DNA from: a bacterium 0.1xD8-71
GTDB lineage: Bacteria > Bacillota > Clostridia > Lachnospirales > Lachnospiraceae
Length of the DNA: 64,000 nt
Direction: 5' to 3'
Assembly: GCA_003612405.1 (NCBI GenBank)
Contig: RAYR01000001.1
Span: forward strand, 244,257-308,256
This document shows, one piece after another, positions 51,510-61,618 of this stretch (the stretch's first letter is position 1; the number at the start of each line of letters is the position of its first letter). Under the pieces are notes generated by a model. It searched no databases. It was given only the letters and a program-made list of their open reading frames with translations, and was not told the DNA's origin. Both the position numbers and the translations under genes were made by a program.

Positions 51510-52721
51510 CTACCCTATTCTGGCAGGCTGGCTGTAGAATCCGGCCTGCCGTGCATTGTAATTCCACAGGACTTCATGGTAACAGGCGGCAGCTTTTTGG
51601 GCTATCTTCATACAGTCATAGGTGCCTGCCGTGTCTTTGGCACCACGCCGCAGGGCATCCAGTTCTTTCCCGGAAAGGATGTCCATTAGTCTGTCAGCAA
51701 AAGCCTGTTCATCGTGTAAGATATCCAGGGCTCCATCACCGGAGACATCGACCATATAACCGTTTATCCCGTTTGCCACGATGTCTTCTGTACCGGTGGC
51801 ACGCAGTGCCAGTACAGGCGTTTGGGCGGCCATGGCTTCCAGCAGCACAATCCCCTGGGTCTCGGAACGGGAAGTAAAGAGGAAAAGATCGCAGGCAAGA
51901 CAATATTCTTTGATCTCTTCATTAGGCACTTCCCCCACCAGGATAATCTCTTCTGTCAGGGATAATTCTGCAATCCGTCGGAGCAGCCGGTCCCGGTATG
52001 GACCTTTGCCAATTAACAGAAGCTTAAAGCAGGCACCGGCTCTTTGCTTGTACAGGGCCAGACTCTCCAACAAAAATTCCAGATTTTTCTCCCTGGCAAG
52101 ACGGGCCACGGTACAGAACATAAAAGGTCTGCCGCCGGAAAACTTTGCGCGCAGGGAGGCGGCTTTGGCTGTGTCAGGATCAAAACTTGCGCCTGACAGT
52201 CCTGTGGGAAGTACTTCTATGGGAACACGGATACCGATTTCCTTTAGATAGGCCTGGATGTTCGGTGTAGGCGCAAACACCATATTGCAGGCGCCAAGGG
52301 TTTTGCGTAAGTACACCGGCAGGAATTTCTGCAATCCGGAAAGTCCCACATAGTGCAGATACTGCTCATACCGGGTATGGTAGGTGCAGACGAGCGGCAC
52401 ATGATATTTCCTGGAAAGATAGCGGGCTGTCATTCCGATCAGCATGGGATGGTGTACATGAATCACATCGAAATGCCCCTCCCGGAACTTCTTCTCAATC
52501 TTCGGATCCAGACTGTTCGGTACGGAGGCGCCGCCTGCCACACCCTTTAATAAGGCACCATACCGGATTACATGTTCCTCTTCTATCTGTCTGTCGTAAC
52601 TGGGAGCAAATACGACTACCTGGTGTCCAAGGGCCCGCAGACTGTCCGACAGTTTCTCAACAGAGACAGGAACCCCCGCTATAAAAGGTTTGTAGTTGTT
52701 TGTCATCATCGCAATTTTCAT
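51510..52721 (-). CDS. GT4 family glycosyltransferase
   Basis: A 403-residue GT-B enzyme. It begins MKIAMMTNNYKPFIAGVPVS; the N-terminal domain has VIHVHHPMLIGMTA. The donor-binding half (about 200-380) has FMFCTVARLAREKNLEFLLE and SRSETQGIVLLEAMA. It resembles glycolipid-forming diacylglycerol glucosyltransferases, a plausible membrane-lipid role, but the acceptor is not decided. It is 28 bases downstream of a DedA gene. Confidence 0.85.
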   Translation of the reverse strand: MKIAMMTNNYKPFIAGVPVSVEKLSDSLRALGHQVVVFAPSYDRQIEEEHVIRYGALLKGVAGGASVPNSLDPKIEKKFREGHFDVIHVHHPMLIGMTARYLSRKYHVPLVCTYHTRYEQYLHYVGLSGLQKFLPVYLRKTLGACNMVFAPTPNIQAYLKEIGIRVPIEVLPTGLSGASFDPDTAKAASLRAKFSGGRPFMFCTVARLAREKNLEFLLESLALYKQRAGACFKLLLIGKGPYRDRLLRRIAELSLTEEIILVGEVPNEEIKEYCLACDLFLFTSRSETQGIVLLEAMAAQTPVLALRATGTEDIVANGINGYMVDVSGDGALDILHDEQAFADRLMDILSGKELDALRRGAKDTAGTYDCMKIAQKAAACYHEVLWNYNARQAGFYSQPARIG

Positions 52722-52748
52722 GGCTGTTGTACCCTCTCTTTCTCTGAA

Positions 52749-53258
52749 TCAGGTCAGATATCCCAACAGCATATCGCCAAGGAAATAACCGGCGCCCACA
52801 AATACCAGATTCCACACCAGAATCCCCAGGGTAGAACTTACAATATATTTCGCCATGTTCATTTTGGAGATGCCGGCCGGAATGGAAATCAGTGTGCGGA
52901 TCATGGGAATCAGCTTGCTCACAAAAATCCCCAGGCTTCCTCTCTGTCTGACCCATTCCAATTTGGATTCAATGGCGGGCCGTTGTCTGGGAAACTTATT
53001 CAGATACTTTTGCAGGGCAAAATCGCCGCCCGTATATCCGACAAAGTATAAGATCAGACTCCCCATAAGCCCTGCGGCCACCGTGATCAGAATGGCAACG
53101 GGGAAAAGGATCTGCCCTTTCGCTGCCCAGATTCCCGCAAGCGGCATGATAACCCCGGCCGGAAATCCCGGCAGATTAAGATATTCCAGAAGCACAATCA
53201 CAAAGATTGCAATACCTCCATACCTGGCAAAATAGTTCATAATGATTTCAGCTGTCAT
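52749..53258 (-). CDS. DedA family membrane protein
   Basis: A 169-residue DedA/VTT-domain protein with about four to five helices: YGGIAIFVIVLLEYLNLPGFPAGV at the start and FVSKLIPMIRTLISIPAGISKM in the middle. DedA proteins act in lipid scrambling or proton-dependent membrane balance. It is upstream of a lipid-type glycosyltransferase gene. The ribosome binding site is GGGAGGAAC. The upstream 237 bases hold the TetR terminator and no gene. Confidence 0.9.
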   Translation of the reverse strand: MTAEIIMNYFARYGGIAIFVIVLLEYLNLPGFPAGVIMPLAGIWAAKGQILFPVAILITVAAGLMGSLILYFVGYTGGDFALQKYLNKFPRQRPAIESKLEWVRQRGSLGIFVSKLIPMIRTLISIPAGISKMNMAKYIVSSTLGILVWNLVFVGAGYFLGDMLLGYLT

Positions 53259-53401
53259 AAGATGTTCCTCCCTGCTTAAAAGTTAATACCAAAGGTATTT
53301 TACATTTATGAACGAAACAGCCTGTCTGTTTGCTTCAACAATTACACTATAACTTTCAATTCTAAACAGAAGCAGGATACACTTCTTAACATTTTCTAAA
53401 C

Positions 53402-53450
53402 AAAAACACAAAAAATGCCGTACAATAACGATTTTGTTATTGTACGACAT
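53402..53450 (-). terminator. rho-independent terminator after the TetR gene
   Basis: A perfect 11-bp stem CGTACAATAAC (53419-53429) with its complement (53436-53446), six-base loop, followed by a T-rich tract on the minus strand. Confidence 0.85.
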
Positions 53451-53495
53451 TCTACTGTCCCATATGATATTCTTTTAAAGGGATGCCTGGTCATT

Positions 53496-54059
53496 CTACA
53501 GCATTTCGTTCAACATTTCATCCATGGAGCGGTGAATGATGTACTGATAGACCGTGGCCATTTCCTCTGAGGAGATGATCATATCCTTCCGAATCCATGT
53601 CATTACCACAAAAGTCAGGGATTGGGCATAATATTCCGCCACAATCTCCGGTGTCATCCAGCTATGGGAAAAATTCCGGTTCTCACAGCGTGTACGGATA
53701 TAGGTCAATAACATTTCCCAGATACACTTGCGGACAATGCTCTCAAAGGAATTCTGTCCTTCCATCTTTGCCGCCCGGATACAGAACTCCTTCATTTGGA
53801 GGGCGTTTGTAAAGATAAGTATCAGACCATCCTCCAGATGGCCTCTCTTAAGCTGCGGAAAGAAAGGTCCCAGCAGCTCATGCTTGACAATCCATTCCAG
53901 GAGATCATATTTATCCTGAAAATGATTGTAAAATGTTGGTCTTATCACGCCTGCCCCATCGGTGATATCTTTAATGGTAATCTTTTCAATTGGATTTTTA
54001 ATTAAAAGCTGTTTAAAACTTTCCGCCAGCCTCTGGTCTACATTGATTCTGGAATCCAT
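53496..54059 (-). CDS. TetR/AcrR family transcriptional regulator
   Basis: A 187-residue regulator: N-terminal HTH (about 20-50: IEKITIKDITDGAGVIRPTFYNHFQDKYDLL) and an all-helical ligand-binding half. ATG 54059 has AGAGGTGCGC upstream; GTG 54065 is the alternative. It follows ilvC by 18 bases, so it may be co-transcribed with the branched-chain genes and could respond to a small metabolite. Confidence 0.9.
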   Translation of the reverse strand: MDSRINVDQRLAESFKQLLIKNPIEKITIKDITDGAGVIRPTFYNHFQDKYDLLEWIVKHELLGPFFPQLKRGHLEDGLILIFTNALQMKEFCIRAAKMEGQNSFESIVRKCIWEMLLTYIRTRCENRNFSHSWMTPEIVAEYYAQSLTFVVMTWIRKDMIISSEEMATVYQYIIHRSMDEMLNEML

Positions 54060-54077
54060 GCGCACCTCTGCTTTAAG

Positions 54078-55115
<1,038 letters not shown>

Positions 55116-55163
55116 TTAAAATTATATAACTAAAAGGGATAACCCTTGAGCTAACAACACAGA

Positions 55164-55661
55164 TCACAGATATGTGACATTCTCGATGCCACGGCCAAGT
55201 CCTGCGATACCGGTACGGGCCAGTTCCAGAATCTCGTAGCCGTCCAGCAGGCTGATAAAGGCTTCTATCTTATCCTGATTACCGGTCAATTCAATGATAA
55301 GACTCTCTGTGGATACATCAATGATCTTGGCACGGAAGATATCCGCCACGGAGATGACACCCTGCCTTTCCTGCGCGGAGGCCTTCACCTTGATGAGAAC
55401 AAGTTCCCTGTAGACGCTCCCGCCGGGATGCAGTTCTTTGATATCCCGTACATCAATCAGCTTGGACACCTGTTTCTCAATCTGGTCCAGGATTTCATCG
55501 TCACCGGAGGTAACAATGGTAATCCGCGTATAACGGGGATCTGCCGTCACGCCTGCCGTAATACTGTCGATATTGTAGCCTCTTCTGGAGAAAAGCCCTG
55601 CAATACGGCTTAATACACCGGATGTATTGTCCACTAACAACTGAAATACTTTTTTCTGCAT
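55164..55661 (-). CDS. ilvN: acetolactate synthase small subunit, copy 1
   Basis: A 165-residue regulatory subunit with an N-terminal ACT domain (FQLLVDNTSGVLSRIAGLFSRRGYNIDSI) and the C-terminal ALS_ss_C part (about 80-160). It gives valine feedback to the catalytic subunit IlvB. Two such genes lie in tandem; this one is nearer ilvC. It starts with an AAAGAAAGG site. Confidence 0.95.
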   Translation of the reverse strand: MQKKVFQLLVDNTSGVLSRIAGLFSRRGYNIDSITAGVTADPRYTRITIVTSGDDEILDQIEKQVSKLIDVRDIKELHPGGSVYRELVLIKVKASAQERQGVISVADIFRAKIIDVSTESLIIELTGNQDKIEAFISLLDGYEILELARTGIAGLGRGIENVTYL

Positions 55662-55736
55662 AGAATCATGCCTTTCTTTTATTTACTATACGAACACTGT
55701 CAATAATTGTAGCAACTTCACTATCAAAAGTCAAAT

Positions 55737-56225
55737 TTAATTCTCTGTTTCCAGGCATTTCTGAAGAGCCAGGGTTCCGGTACGCGCCATCTCCACAATA
55801 CTGATGCCCTGCATCATACTGATGAACAGCCGGATGCGTTCCGGTACATCGCAGATCTGTATGACCATCATATTTTTGGACATATCCACGATATCGGCAT
55901 CCATGATCTCACAGGTTTCCATGATATCGCGCCGGTTGCTCTTGTTGTACTTCACCTTCATCAGCATCAGCTCACGGCTCACGCTCTCCGGTTCATCAAA
56001 TGTTTTTACCTTGATGACATCAATTTTCTTATTCAGTTGTTTTTCAATCTGTTCGATGGTTCTCTGATCGCCGGAACTTACGATGGTCATGCGGGAAACG
56101 GCCGAGTCCTCGGTCTCTCCCACGGCCAGGCTGTCAATATTAAAACATCTTCTCGAAAACAGGCCTGCTACCTTGCAAAGCACACCAGATCTGTTTTCCA
56201 CCAATACGGAATAAATCTTTTTCAT
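55737..56225 (-). CDS. ilvN: acetolactate synthase small subunit, copy 2
   Basis: A second IlvN-like protein of 162 residues: YSVLVENRSGVLCKVAGLFSRRCFNIDSLAVG in the ACT domain, then a divergent C-terminal half (MVIQICDVPERIRLFISMM). The ACT region is close to copy 1, the C-terminal half less so. It follows ilvB by 41 bases. Two tandem subunits may give different feedback or different stability. Confidence 0.93.
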   Translation of the reverse strand: MKKIYSVLVENRSGVLCKVAGLFSRRCFNIDSLAVGETEDSAVSRMTIVSSGDQRTIEQIEKQLNKKIDVIKVKTFDEPESVSRELMLMKVKYNKSNRRDIMETCEIMDADIVDMSKNMMVIQICDVPERIRLFISMMQGISIVEMARTGTLALQKCLETEN

Positions 56226-56266
56226 CTTCTACCTCTCCTTTTGATCCTGTAGTGGGCACCCGTCTG

Positions 56267-57880
56267 TCAGACAAGATCCATGGGATCGATAAGACATTCC
56301 AGCAATACAGATTCATCATTCTCCAAAAAGGCTTTGATCGTATCTGCGACGCCTTCCATGGTGTACTGCCTCATAAACTTCATATCATAGGCCGCCGAGA
56401 GCTTCTCTAAGTCCGGGCTCCCGGATAGGTCAACCACCGAATAGTTGTCTTTGTAAGTAAAATGCTGGTACTGCCGCACCATACCAAGATAGTTATTCTT
56501 GAGAACTATGATCTTGACGGGTACATCAAACTGCCGCATGGTGGCAAGCTCCATCATGGACATCTGGAAGGAACCGTCACCGCAGACCGCTACCACCTGC
56601 CGCTTTCTGTCCGCAAGCTTGGCACCCATGGCTGCCGGAATGGAATAGCCCATGGTTCCCATACCGCCGGTGGTAAGGAAGCGGCCTTTCTTGACAATAT
56701 GATAACCGCAGGACCAGATCTGATTCTGTCCCACATCCGCCACATAAACCCCGTCCTCTTCCATGGCATCGGAAAGCATGGTGATAAAAGCCGCCGGATC
56801 CACATAATCCGGGTTGGGCTTACGGACAGGCTGCATGGCGCTGCGATATTCGTTTAAGAGGGCAATCCATTCACTGTGTTCCCCGTTGAAATCTTCTTTT
56901 AGAATATCTTCAAAAATGTGTTTGGCATCTCCCACCAGCGGAATGGCCGGTCCCACGTTCTTGCCGATCTCCGCCGGATCCACATCGATATGAATGAGCA
57001 CCTTATTCTCTGTGATCACATCCGGCTGATTCACTGCACGGTCTGCTACTCTGGCACCCACCATGAGAAGCAGATCCGATTCATTCATGGCACGGTTGGC
57101 ATAGGGTTTCCCGTTATTGCCTACCATACCGTAATACATCGGATGTCTGGTGGGCATAACGCCGATCCCCATCATGGTGGAAACTACCGGAATCTGATAT
57201 TCTTCCGCAAACTTCTTAAGTTCTTCCTCCGCATGACTCAGCAGAACACCGCCGCCGGCGCAGATGATAGGGCGCTTTGCCTTCTCAAGTTCCTTGATCA
57301 CTTTCTTGATCTGTGCCATGTTCCCTTTTACAGTCGGCTTATAGGTTCTCATATTGACTTCTTCCGGATACTTGAATTTCCCCACAGGGCTGTTCTGGAT
57401 ATCAATGGGAACGTCTATTAACACAGGCCCTTTACGGCCGGTATTGGCCAGATGAAAGGCTTCCTTGAAAACCCGGGGAATATCATTTGCATCCTTTACC
57501 AGGTAACTGTATTTGACAAAAGACTCCACCGCGCCGGTAATATCCGCCTCCTGAAAAACATCTGATCCCAACAGTTCGCTGTTTACCTGTCCGGTGATAC
57601 ATACCAGGGGTATGCTGTCCGCAAAAGCGGTCGCCACGCCGGTGATCAGATTGGTTGCACCGGGGCCGGAAGTAACCGCACACACGCCCACTTTACCGGA
57701 TACCCTGGCAAGTCCGCTGGCTGCATGTGCCGCATTCTGCTCCGTACGTATCAGAATTGTCTGTATATCGGAATCCAGAATACTGTTATAGAAAGGGCAT
57801 ATGGCCACGCCGGGATAGCCGAACACATATTCTACGCCCTCCGCTTCCAGACATTTTACGATTGCATCAGCACCTATCAT
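56267..57880 (-). CDS. ilvB: acetolactate synthase large subunit IlvB
   Basis: A 537-residue thiamine-diphosphate enzyme that makes acetolactate. It shows GVEYVFGYPGVAICPFYNSI, catalytic Glu47 in RTEQNAAHAA, the ThDP motif GDGSFQMSMMELAT with NNYLGMVRQYQ, and KGPVLIDVPIDIQ. The GGAG site is about 13 bases from the ATG. It lies 40 bases downstream of the methionine synthase gene. Confidence 0.95.
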   Translation of the reverse strand: MIGADAIVKCLEAEGVEYVFGYPGVAICPFYNSILDSDIQTILIRTEQNAAHAASGLARVSGKVGVCAVTSGPGATNLITGVATAFADSIPLVCITGQVNSELLGSDVFQEADITGAVESFVKYSYLVKDANDIPRVFKEAFHLANTGRKGPVLIDVPIDIQNSPVGKFKYPEEVNMRTYKPTVKGNMAQIKKVIKELEKAKRPIICAGGGVLLSHAEEELKKFAEEYQIPVVSTMMGIGVMPTRHPMYYGMVGNNGKPYANRAMNESDLLLMVGARVADRAVNQPDVITENKVLIHIDVDPAEIGKNVGPAIPLVGDAKHIFEDILKEDFNGEHSEWIALLNEYRSAMQPVRKPNPDYVDPAAFITMLSDAMEEDGVYVADVGQNQIWSCGYHIVKKGRFLTTGGMGTMGYSIPAAMGAKLADRKRQVVAVCGDGSFQMSMMELATMRQFDVPVKIIVLKNNYLGMVRQYQHFTYKDNYSVVDLSGSPDLEKLSAAYDMKFMRQYTMEGVADTIKAFLENDESVLLECLIDPMDLV

Positions 57881-57920
57881 AATTCTATCAATGCTCCTTT
57901 CCCGGGATAATCCCTCTTAT

Positions 57921-60392
57921 CTAGTCCTCTATCTGCAAGATTTTCTTTGTCAGTTTCACCGCATCTGCCGCATCTTTGGAATAGCCGTCAGCACCGATCT
58001 CATCTGCATATTCCTGGGTAATTACGGCGCCGCCGATAATGATCTTGGCATCCACCTGCTGTTGCTTTGCATACTTTATCACATGCCGCATCTGCTGCAT
58101 GGTAGTAGTCATCAAGGCAGAAAGCGCTATCACCTGGGCGTGATGCTCTTTGGCAGCCGCAATAATCTGCTCCTTGGGCACATCCTTGCCCAGATCAATG
58201 ACCCGGAAACCATAGTTTTTCAACATCAATGCCACCAGATTCTTACCGATGTCGTGGATATCTCCTTCCACGGTGGCAATCACCACCGTAGGCATATCCG
58301 CACCGGTACTTTCCTGTAACAGAATGGGCTCCATATACTCAATGGCCGCTTTCATGGCCTCCGCACTGGCAATCAGCTGGGGCAGGAAGTATTTGCCCTT
58401 ATCAAAAAGCTCCCCCACCTCATTGATGGCAGGAAGCAGGATTTCATCTAACAGTACTTTCGCCTCACGGCCCTGTGAGAGAGCTTCTTTCGTGTCCGCC
58501 ACAATACCGTTTTTATTCCCCTTCAGTACATCTGTATAGAGTTTATCCTGCATGGTGGAAGCAGTGCTCTCCTGTACCGGTGCCTTGAGGCGGATTCCGG
58601 TTGATGCCGTCACAGTCTCCCCCAGTGCTTCCCGCTTTTCTTTCAAGGCGTCCATCAGTTGGATATAACGGATATCCGCCCCCTCTTTGTGCAAAAGCAA
58701 GTCGGAAGCAAAAGCACAGCTTACCAGCAGCTCCTGGGAGGGATTGGCAATGGCCATGGTCAGGCCTGCCTGAATGGCCATGGTCAGGAAGCTGGCATTG
58801 ACGAAGCTCCGTTCCGGCAGTCCAAAAGAGATATTGGAAAGTCCACAGATGGTAGCCAGTCCCTTTTCTTTACAGTACCGAATGGTATCCAGGGTGTCTG
58901 TAGCGGCCGTCTTATTGGCGCCTACGGTAGCCACCAGCCCATCCACAATGATATCTTCCTTCGTCAGTCCAAGTGCATAGGCCTTCTCTTCGATGGCCTC
59001 TATAATGCTTATTTTTTCTGCCAGATCTTTGGGCAGACCTTCGTCCGATAAAGGAAGCAGGATAAACATCGCCCCATATTTCTTTGCCAGGGGAAGCAGC
59101 GCATCTACTTTGGCCTTTTCATAAGAAATAGAATTGATCAGTGCCCGGCCCGGGTATTTGCGAAGGGCCGCCTCGATCACTTCCACATGGCTGGAATCAA
59201 TGGAGAGAGGCAGATTGGTAACACCGCCTATGGTCTCCAGTGCCTGGAGCATCATCGCCTTCTCATCAATACCGCTCATGCCCATATTGACATCCAGGAT
59301 ACCTGCTCCACAGACTTCCTGTTCTTCCGCGAAGTCTGAAACCATCTCCAGGGAACCTTCCCGCAAAGCTGTCTGCAATTTCTTCTTCCCGGTGGGATTG
59401 ATACGCTCTCCCACAATGATAAAGTTATCTGTCAGGTCAAACGAAATGGTCTGCCGTTCACTGGAAAGGAATCTGCGGCCGGATTTCTGACGGGTAATAA
59501 CCGGCATATCCCCAACCTGTTTCCTGGCCTCTCTGATATACTCAGGCGTCGTACCGCAGCAGCCGCCAATGATGGAGGCACCTGCCGTCACAATATCTCT
59601 CATACAGGAGCCGAAAGTTTTGGCGTCCATATCATATACAGTATTTCCTGCCTCATCCAGAAAGGGCAGCCCGGCGTTGGGTTTGGCAATGATCGGCAGG
59701 GTGGTCACTTCCGCCATACGCCGCACCACATCCACCATCTTATCCGGTCCGGTGGAACAGTTGACACCTACTGCGGACACCCCAAGACTTTCCAATACCA
59801 CAGCCGCTGTCACGGCATCTGTCCCATACAGGGTTCTGCCGTCAGACTCAAAAGTAAGCGTAGCCATAACCGCCAGGTCACAGACTTCTTTGGCGGCAAT
59901 CACAGCCGCCCTGGTCTCTTGCAGGCTCATCATGGTCTCCACCACCAGAAGATCCACCCCGGCCTCCACAAGACAGCCAATCTGTTCTTTATAGACATCA
60001 ATTAATTCTTCAAAATTCAATCTGCCCATGGGCGCAAGCTGTTCGCCTGTCATGGTGATATCTCCGGCCACATAGGCACTGCGGCCGGCGGCCTCTTTCG
60101 AGAGAGCCACCAGATCGTGATTGATCTGCCGGATATTCTTTTCCATGCCGTATTCTTTTAATTTAATCCGGTTTGCCGTAAAAGTAGGGGCATAGATAAT
60201 ATTGCTGCCAGCGTTTATAAATTCCTTCTGGAGTGCAATGAGAACTTCTTTATGCGCCAAGATCCACTCCTCCGGACATACGCCTGTGGGCATCCCGCTT
60301 TTTTGCAGATTAGAACCGGTAGCCCCGTCCAGGAAAACAGGCGCAGTCTGAATCAATGCTCTGAATGAATTTTTGTCCAAATTAATAACCAT
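57921..60392 (-). CDS. metH: cobalamin-dependent methionine synthase MetH, short form
   Basis: An 823-residue MetH: homocysteine-binding domain at 1 to about 300 (GATGSNLQKSG, zinc cysteines in GVNCSTG and GGCCGTTPEY), pterin-binding domain at about 330-580 (GERINPTGKK, DVNMGMSG), B12 cap and B12-binding at about 610-823 with EGDIHDIGKNL (His713). There is no C-terminal SAM-reactivation domain. It transfers a methyl group from methyltetrahydrofolate to homocysteine. GGAG is only one base before ATG, so the real start could be a little different. Confidence 0.92.
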   Translation of the reverse strand: MVINLDKNSFRALIQTAPVFLDGATGSNLQKSGMPTGVCPEEWILAHKEVLIALQKEFINAGSNIIYAPTFTANRIKLKEYGMEKNIRQINHDLVALSKEAAGRSAYVAGDITMTGEQLAPMGRLNFEELIDVYKEQIGCLVEAGVDLLVVETMMSLQETRAAVIAAKEVCDLAVMATLTFESDGRTLYGTDAVTAAVVLESLGVSAVGVNCSTGPDKMVDVVRRMAEVTTLPIIAKPNAGLPFLDEAGNTVYDMDAKTFGSCMRDIVTAGASIIGGCCGTTPEYIREARKQVGDMPVITRQKSGRRFLSSERQTISFDLTDNFIIVGERINPTGKKKLQTALREGSLEMVSDFAEEQEVCGAGILDVNMGMSGIDEKAMMLQALETIGGVTNLPLSIDSSHVEVIEAALRKYPGRALINSISYEKAKVDALLPLAKKYGAMFILLPLSDEGLPKDLAEKISIIEAIEEKAYALGLTKEDIIVDGLVATVGANKTAATDTLDTIRYCKEKGLATICGLSNISFGLPERSFVNASFLTMAIQAGLTMAIANPSQELLVSCAFASDLLLHKEGADIRYIQLMDALKEKREALGETVTASTGIRLKAPVQESTASTMQDKLYTDVLKGNKNGIVADTKEALSQGREAKVLLDEILLPAINEVGELFDKGKYFLPQLIASAEAMKAAIEYMEPILLQESTGADMPTVVIATVEGDIHDIGKNLVALMLKNYGFRVIDLGKDVPKEQIIAAAKEHHAQVIALSALMTTTMQQMRHVIKYAKQQQVDAKIIIGGAVITQEYADEIGADGYSKDAADAVKLTKKILQIED

Positions 60393-60408
60393 GCTCCTTT
60401 CTCAACCT

Positions 60409-60462
60409 GCGAATTTGTGCCCTCAAGCACAAATTTGCGTGTGAAAAATTTATTTTTCACAC
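60409..60462 (-). repeat. tandem hairpin unit between the lipoprotein gene and metH
   Basis: Two perfect stem-loops back to back: GCGAATTTGTGC with GCACAAATTTGC (60409-60438, one mismatch) and GTGTGAAAAAT with ATTTTTCACAC (60439-60462). The second overlaps the lipoprotein stop codon at 60462-60464. No long T-tract. Compare units at 26565-26641 and 39417-39463. Confidence 0.6.
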
Positions 60463-61094
60463 TATTCTTCAGCCTCCCCGGAAGGCTCCTCATAGAAGAC
60501 GGTGTCATCTGTGTCAAAATCATCTTCCTGCGGTTCATCCGACGATATTTCGTCATCTTCCGAAGAGGATTCGTCCCCGTCCTCTTCCTCATCCGTCTTA
60601 TTTAAGAACCCGCCGCCAAAGATACCTTCCTCCTCGGTGTAGGTTACCCCTTCTCCCTCAGGGATTTCACCATGCAGAATGGTAATAATGTACTGAATAC
60701 GAATATTGGTCCGCTCATAATATTCCAGAGCCGCCTGCCCCAATGCTTCATCGTAAGTATCACCTTCATAGGCAGAGTGGAACAAGGCCACCGCTTCCTT
60801 CATATTTTCATCCGCCTCATCCGCCAGACTCTCCGCGGCCGCAAACTGTTCCGGCACTTCCAGTTCCGCCATCCAGGTAATCTCGTTTTGCAGACCGTCC
60901 AGATAAGCAAGAAGCTGTGATACGGCATCTTCTGAATTCGGGTCAATGGAATTCATGTTATCATTATAGGAAGCAAGGTTTTCAAAAAAAGTGTTCATAT
61001 CTTCCTGATAAGCTGTCAACACCTCATCTTCACCGCATGCTGTCAATAAAAAAGCACAGATAACAGCAACACCTAAAATTTTATATTTTTTCAA
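60462..61094 (-). CDS. lipoprotein of unknown function
   Basis: A 210-residue lipoprotein: signal peptide with lipobox LLTAC (Cys20), a helical middle part, then a C-terminal 50 residues rich in Glu/Asp/Ser (EEEDGDESSSEDDE). The start is a TTG at 61094, because GGAGGGG lies six bases upstream and the signal peptide begins KKYKILG; no suitable ATG is in frame. Function unknown. Confidence 0.72.
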   Translation of the reverse strand: MKKYKILGVAVICAFLLTACGEDEVLTAYQEDMNTFFENLASYNDNMNSIDPNSEDAVSQLLAYLDGLQNEITWMAELEVPEQFAAAESLADEADENMKEAVALFHSAYEGDTYDEALGQAALEYYERTNIRIQYIITILHGEIPEGEGVTYTEEEGIFGGGFLNKTDEEEDGDESSSEDDEISSDEPQEDDFDTDDTVFYEEPSGEAEE

Positions 61095-61157
61095 AACATT
61101 CCCCTCCGACAAATCCTTATCTGTTGTATTGGTATCTATTATAATCCCTATTTAAAC

Positions 61158-61186
61158 ATAGTACTGATTTCCAGTCATTTCGTCAA
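61158..61186 (-). promoter_or_regulatory. promoter of the lipoprotein gene
   Basis: TTGACG (61181-61186), 17-bp spacer, TACTAT (61158-61163) on the minus strand. A TATAAT with no proper -35 lies further downstream. Confidence 0.55.
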
Positions 61187-61235
61187 CCCATTTTTGCCCC
61201 GGCGGACAAATCCCCGGTTGGTAAATAAGGCAAAT

Positions 61236-61271
61236 GAAAAAGGCAGACAATCCTGCGTATACAGTCTGTCC
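61236..61271 (-). terminator. rho-independent terminator after the HMA gene
   Basis: A stem GGACAGAC / GTCTGCC (61264-61271 with 61242-61248, one bulge) followed by five T residues on the minus strand. It lies 71 bases downstream of the HMA stop codon. Confidence 0.75.
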
Positions 61272-61342
61272 ACCCCTATTTTAACGGCAGATTTTTCCGG
61301 ATTTTAAACCGTATTTTGTGCCATCAAAAATATTTCTTTTTG

Positions 61343-61561
61343 TCAGAAAGCAATTTCACAGTCCGGTTCCACCTTTTTGCAGGCTTTTAAAACCTGTTTC
61401 ATAACAGATTTTTCATCAGCACCTTCCGCAAATTCCACCTTCATTTTCTGCGTCATAAAGCTGACGGTCGCTTCGACAACTCCTTCTGTCTTTCCGGCAG
61501 CTTCCTGCATCTTCTCCGCGCAGTTTGCACAGTCCACTTCAATCTTATAAGTCTTGTTCAT
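61343..61561 (-). CDS. heavy-metal-associated domain protein (CopZ-like)
   Basis: A 72-residue free-standing HMA domain with the metal motif CANC (Cys11, Cys14). Such proteins carry Cu(I), Zn(II) or similar ions. The family is normally paired with a P-type ATPase; none is here. It is downstream of the ArsR gene, so the regulator and HMA protein would be induced together. Confidence 0.88.
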   Translation of the reverse strand: MNKTYKIEVDCANCAEKMQEAAGKTEGVVEATVSFMTQKMKVEFAEGADEKSVMKQVLKACKKVEPDCEIAF

Positions 61562-61590
61562 ATCATTCTCCCTCCTATAATTTACGCTAT

Positions 61591-61613
61591 CCGAGTCCGC
61601 GAAGTAAATTAAC
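61591..61613 (-). repeat. partial copy of the parC-rsmD hairpin unit
   Basis: A 23-base element in the ArsR-HMA gap shares CCGAGTCCGCGAAG (14 bases, 61591-61604) with 39415-39428, and a GTTAATTTAC segment. It starts about five bases after the ArsR stop codon. It looks like a rearranged or decayed copy, so no stable hairpin is predicted from this fragment alone. Confidence 0.5.
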
Positions 61614-61618
61614 TTTTT

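Noticed and set aside
53259..53495. A promoter for the DedA operon
   Set aside because: Several -10-like sequences occur in the AT-rich gap, but none has a convincing -35 at the right distance.
57881..57920. A T-box or leucine/valine leader before ilvB
   Set aside because: The gap is only 40 bases and has no T-box sequence; the same holds for the his and leu promoters.
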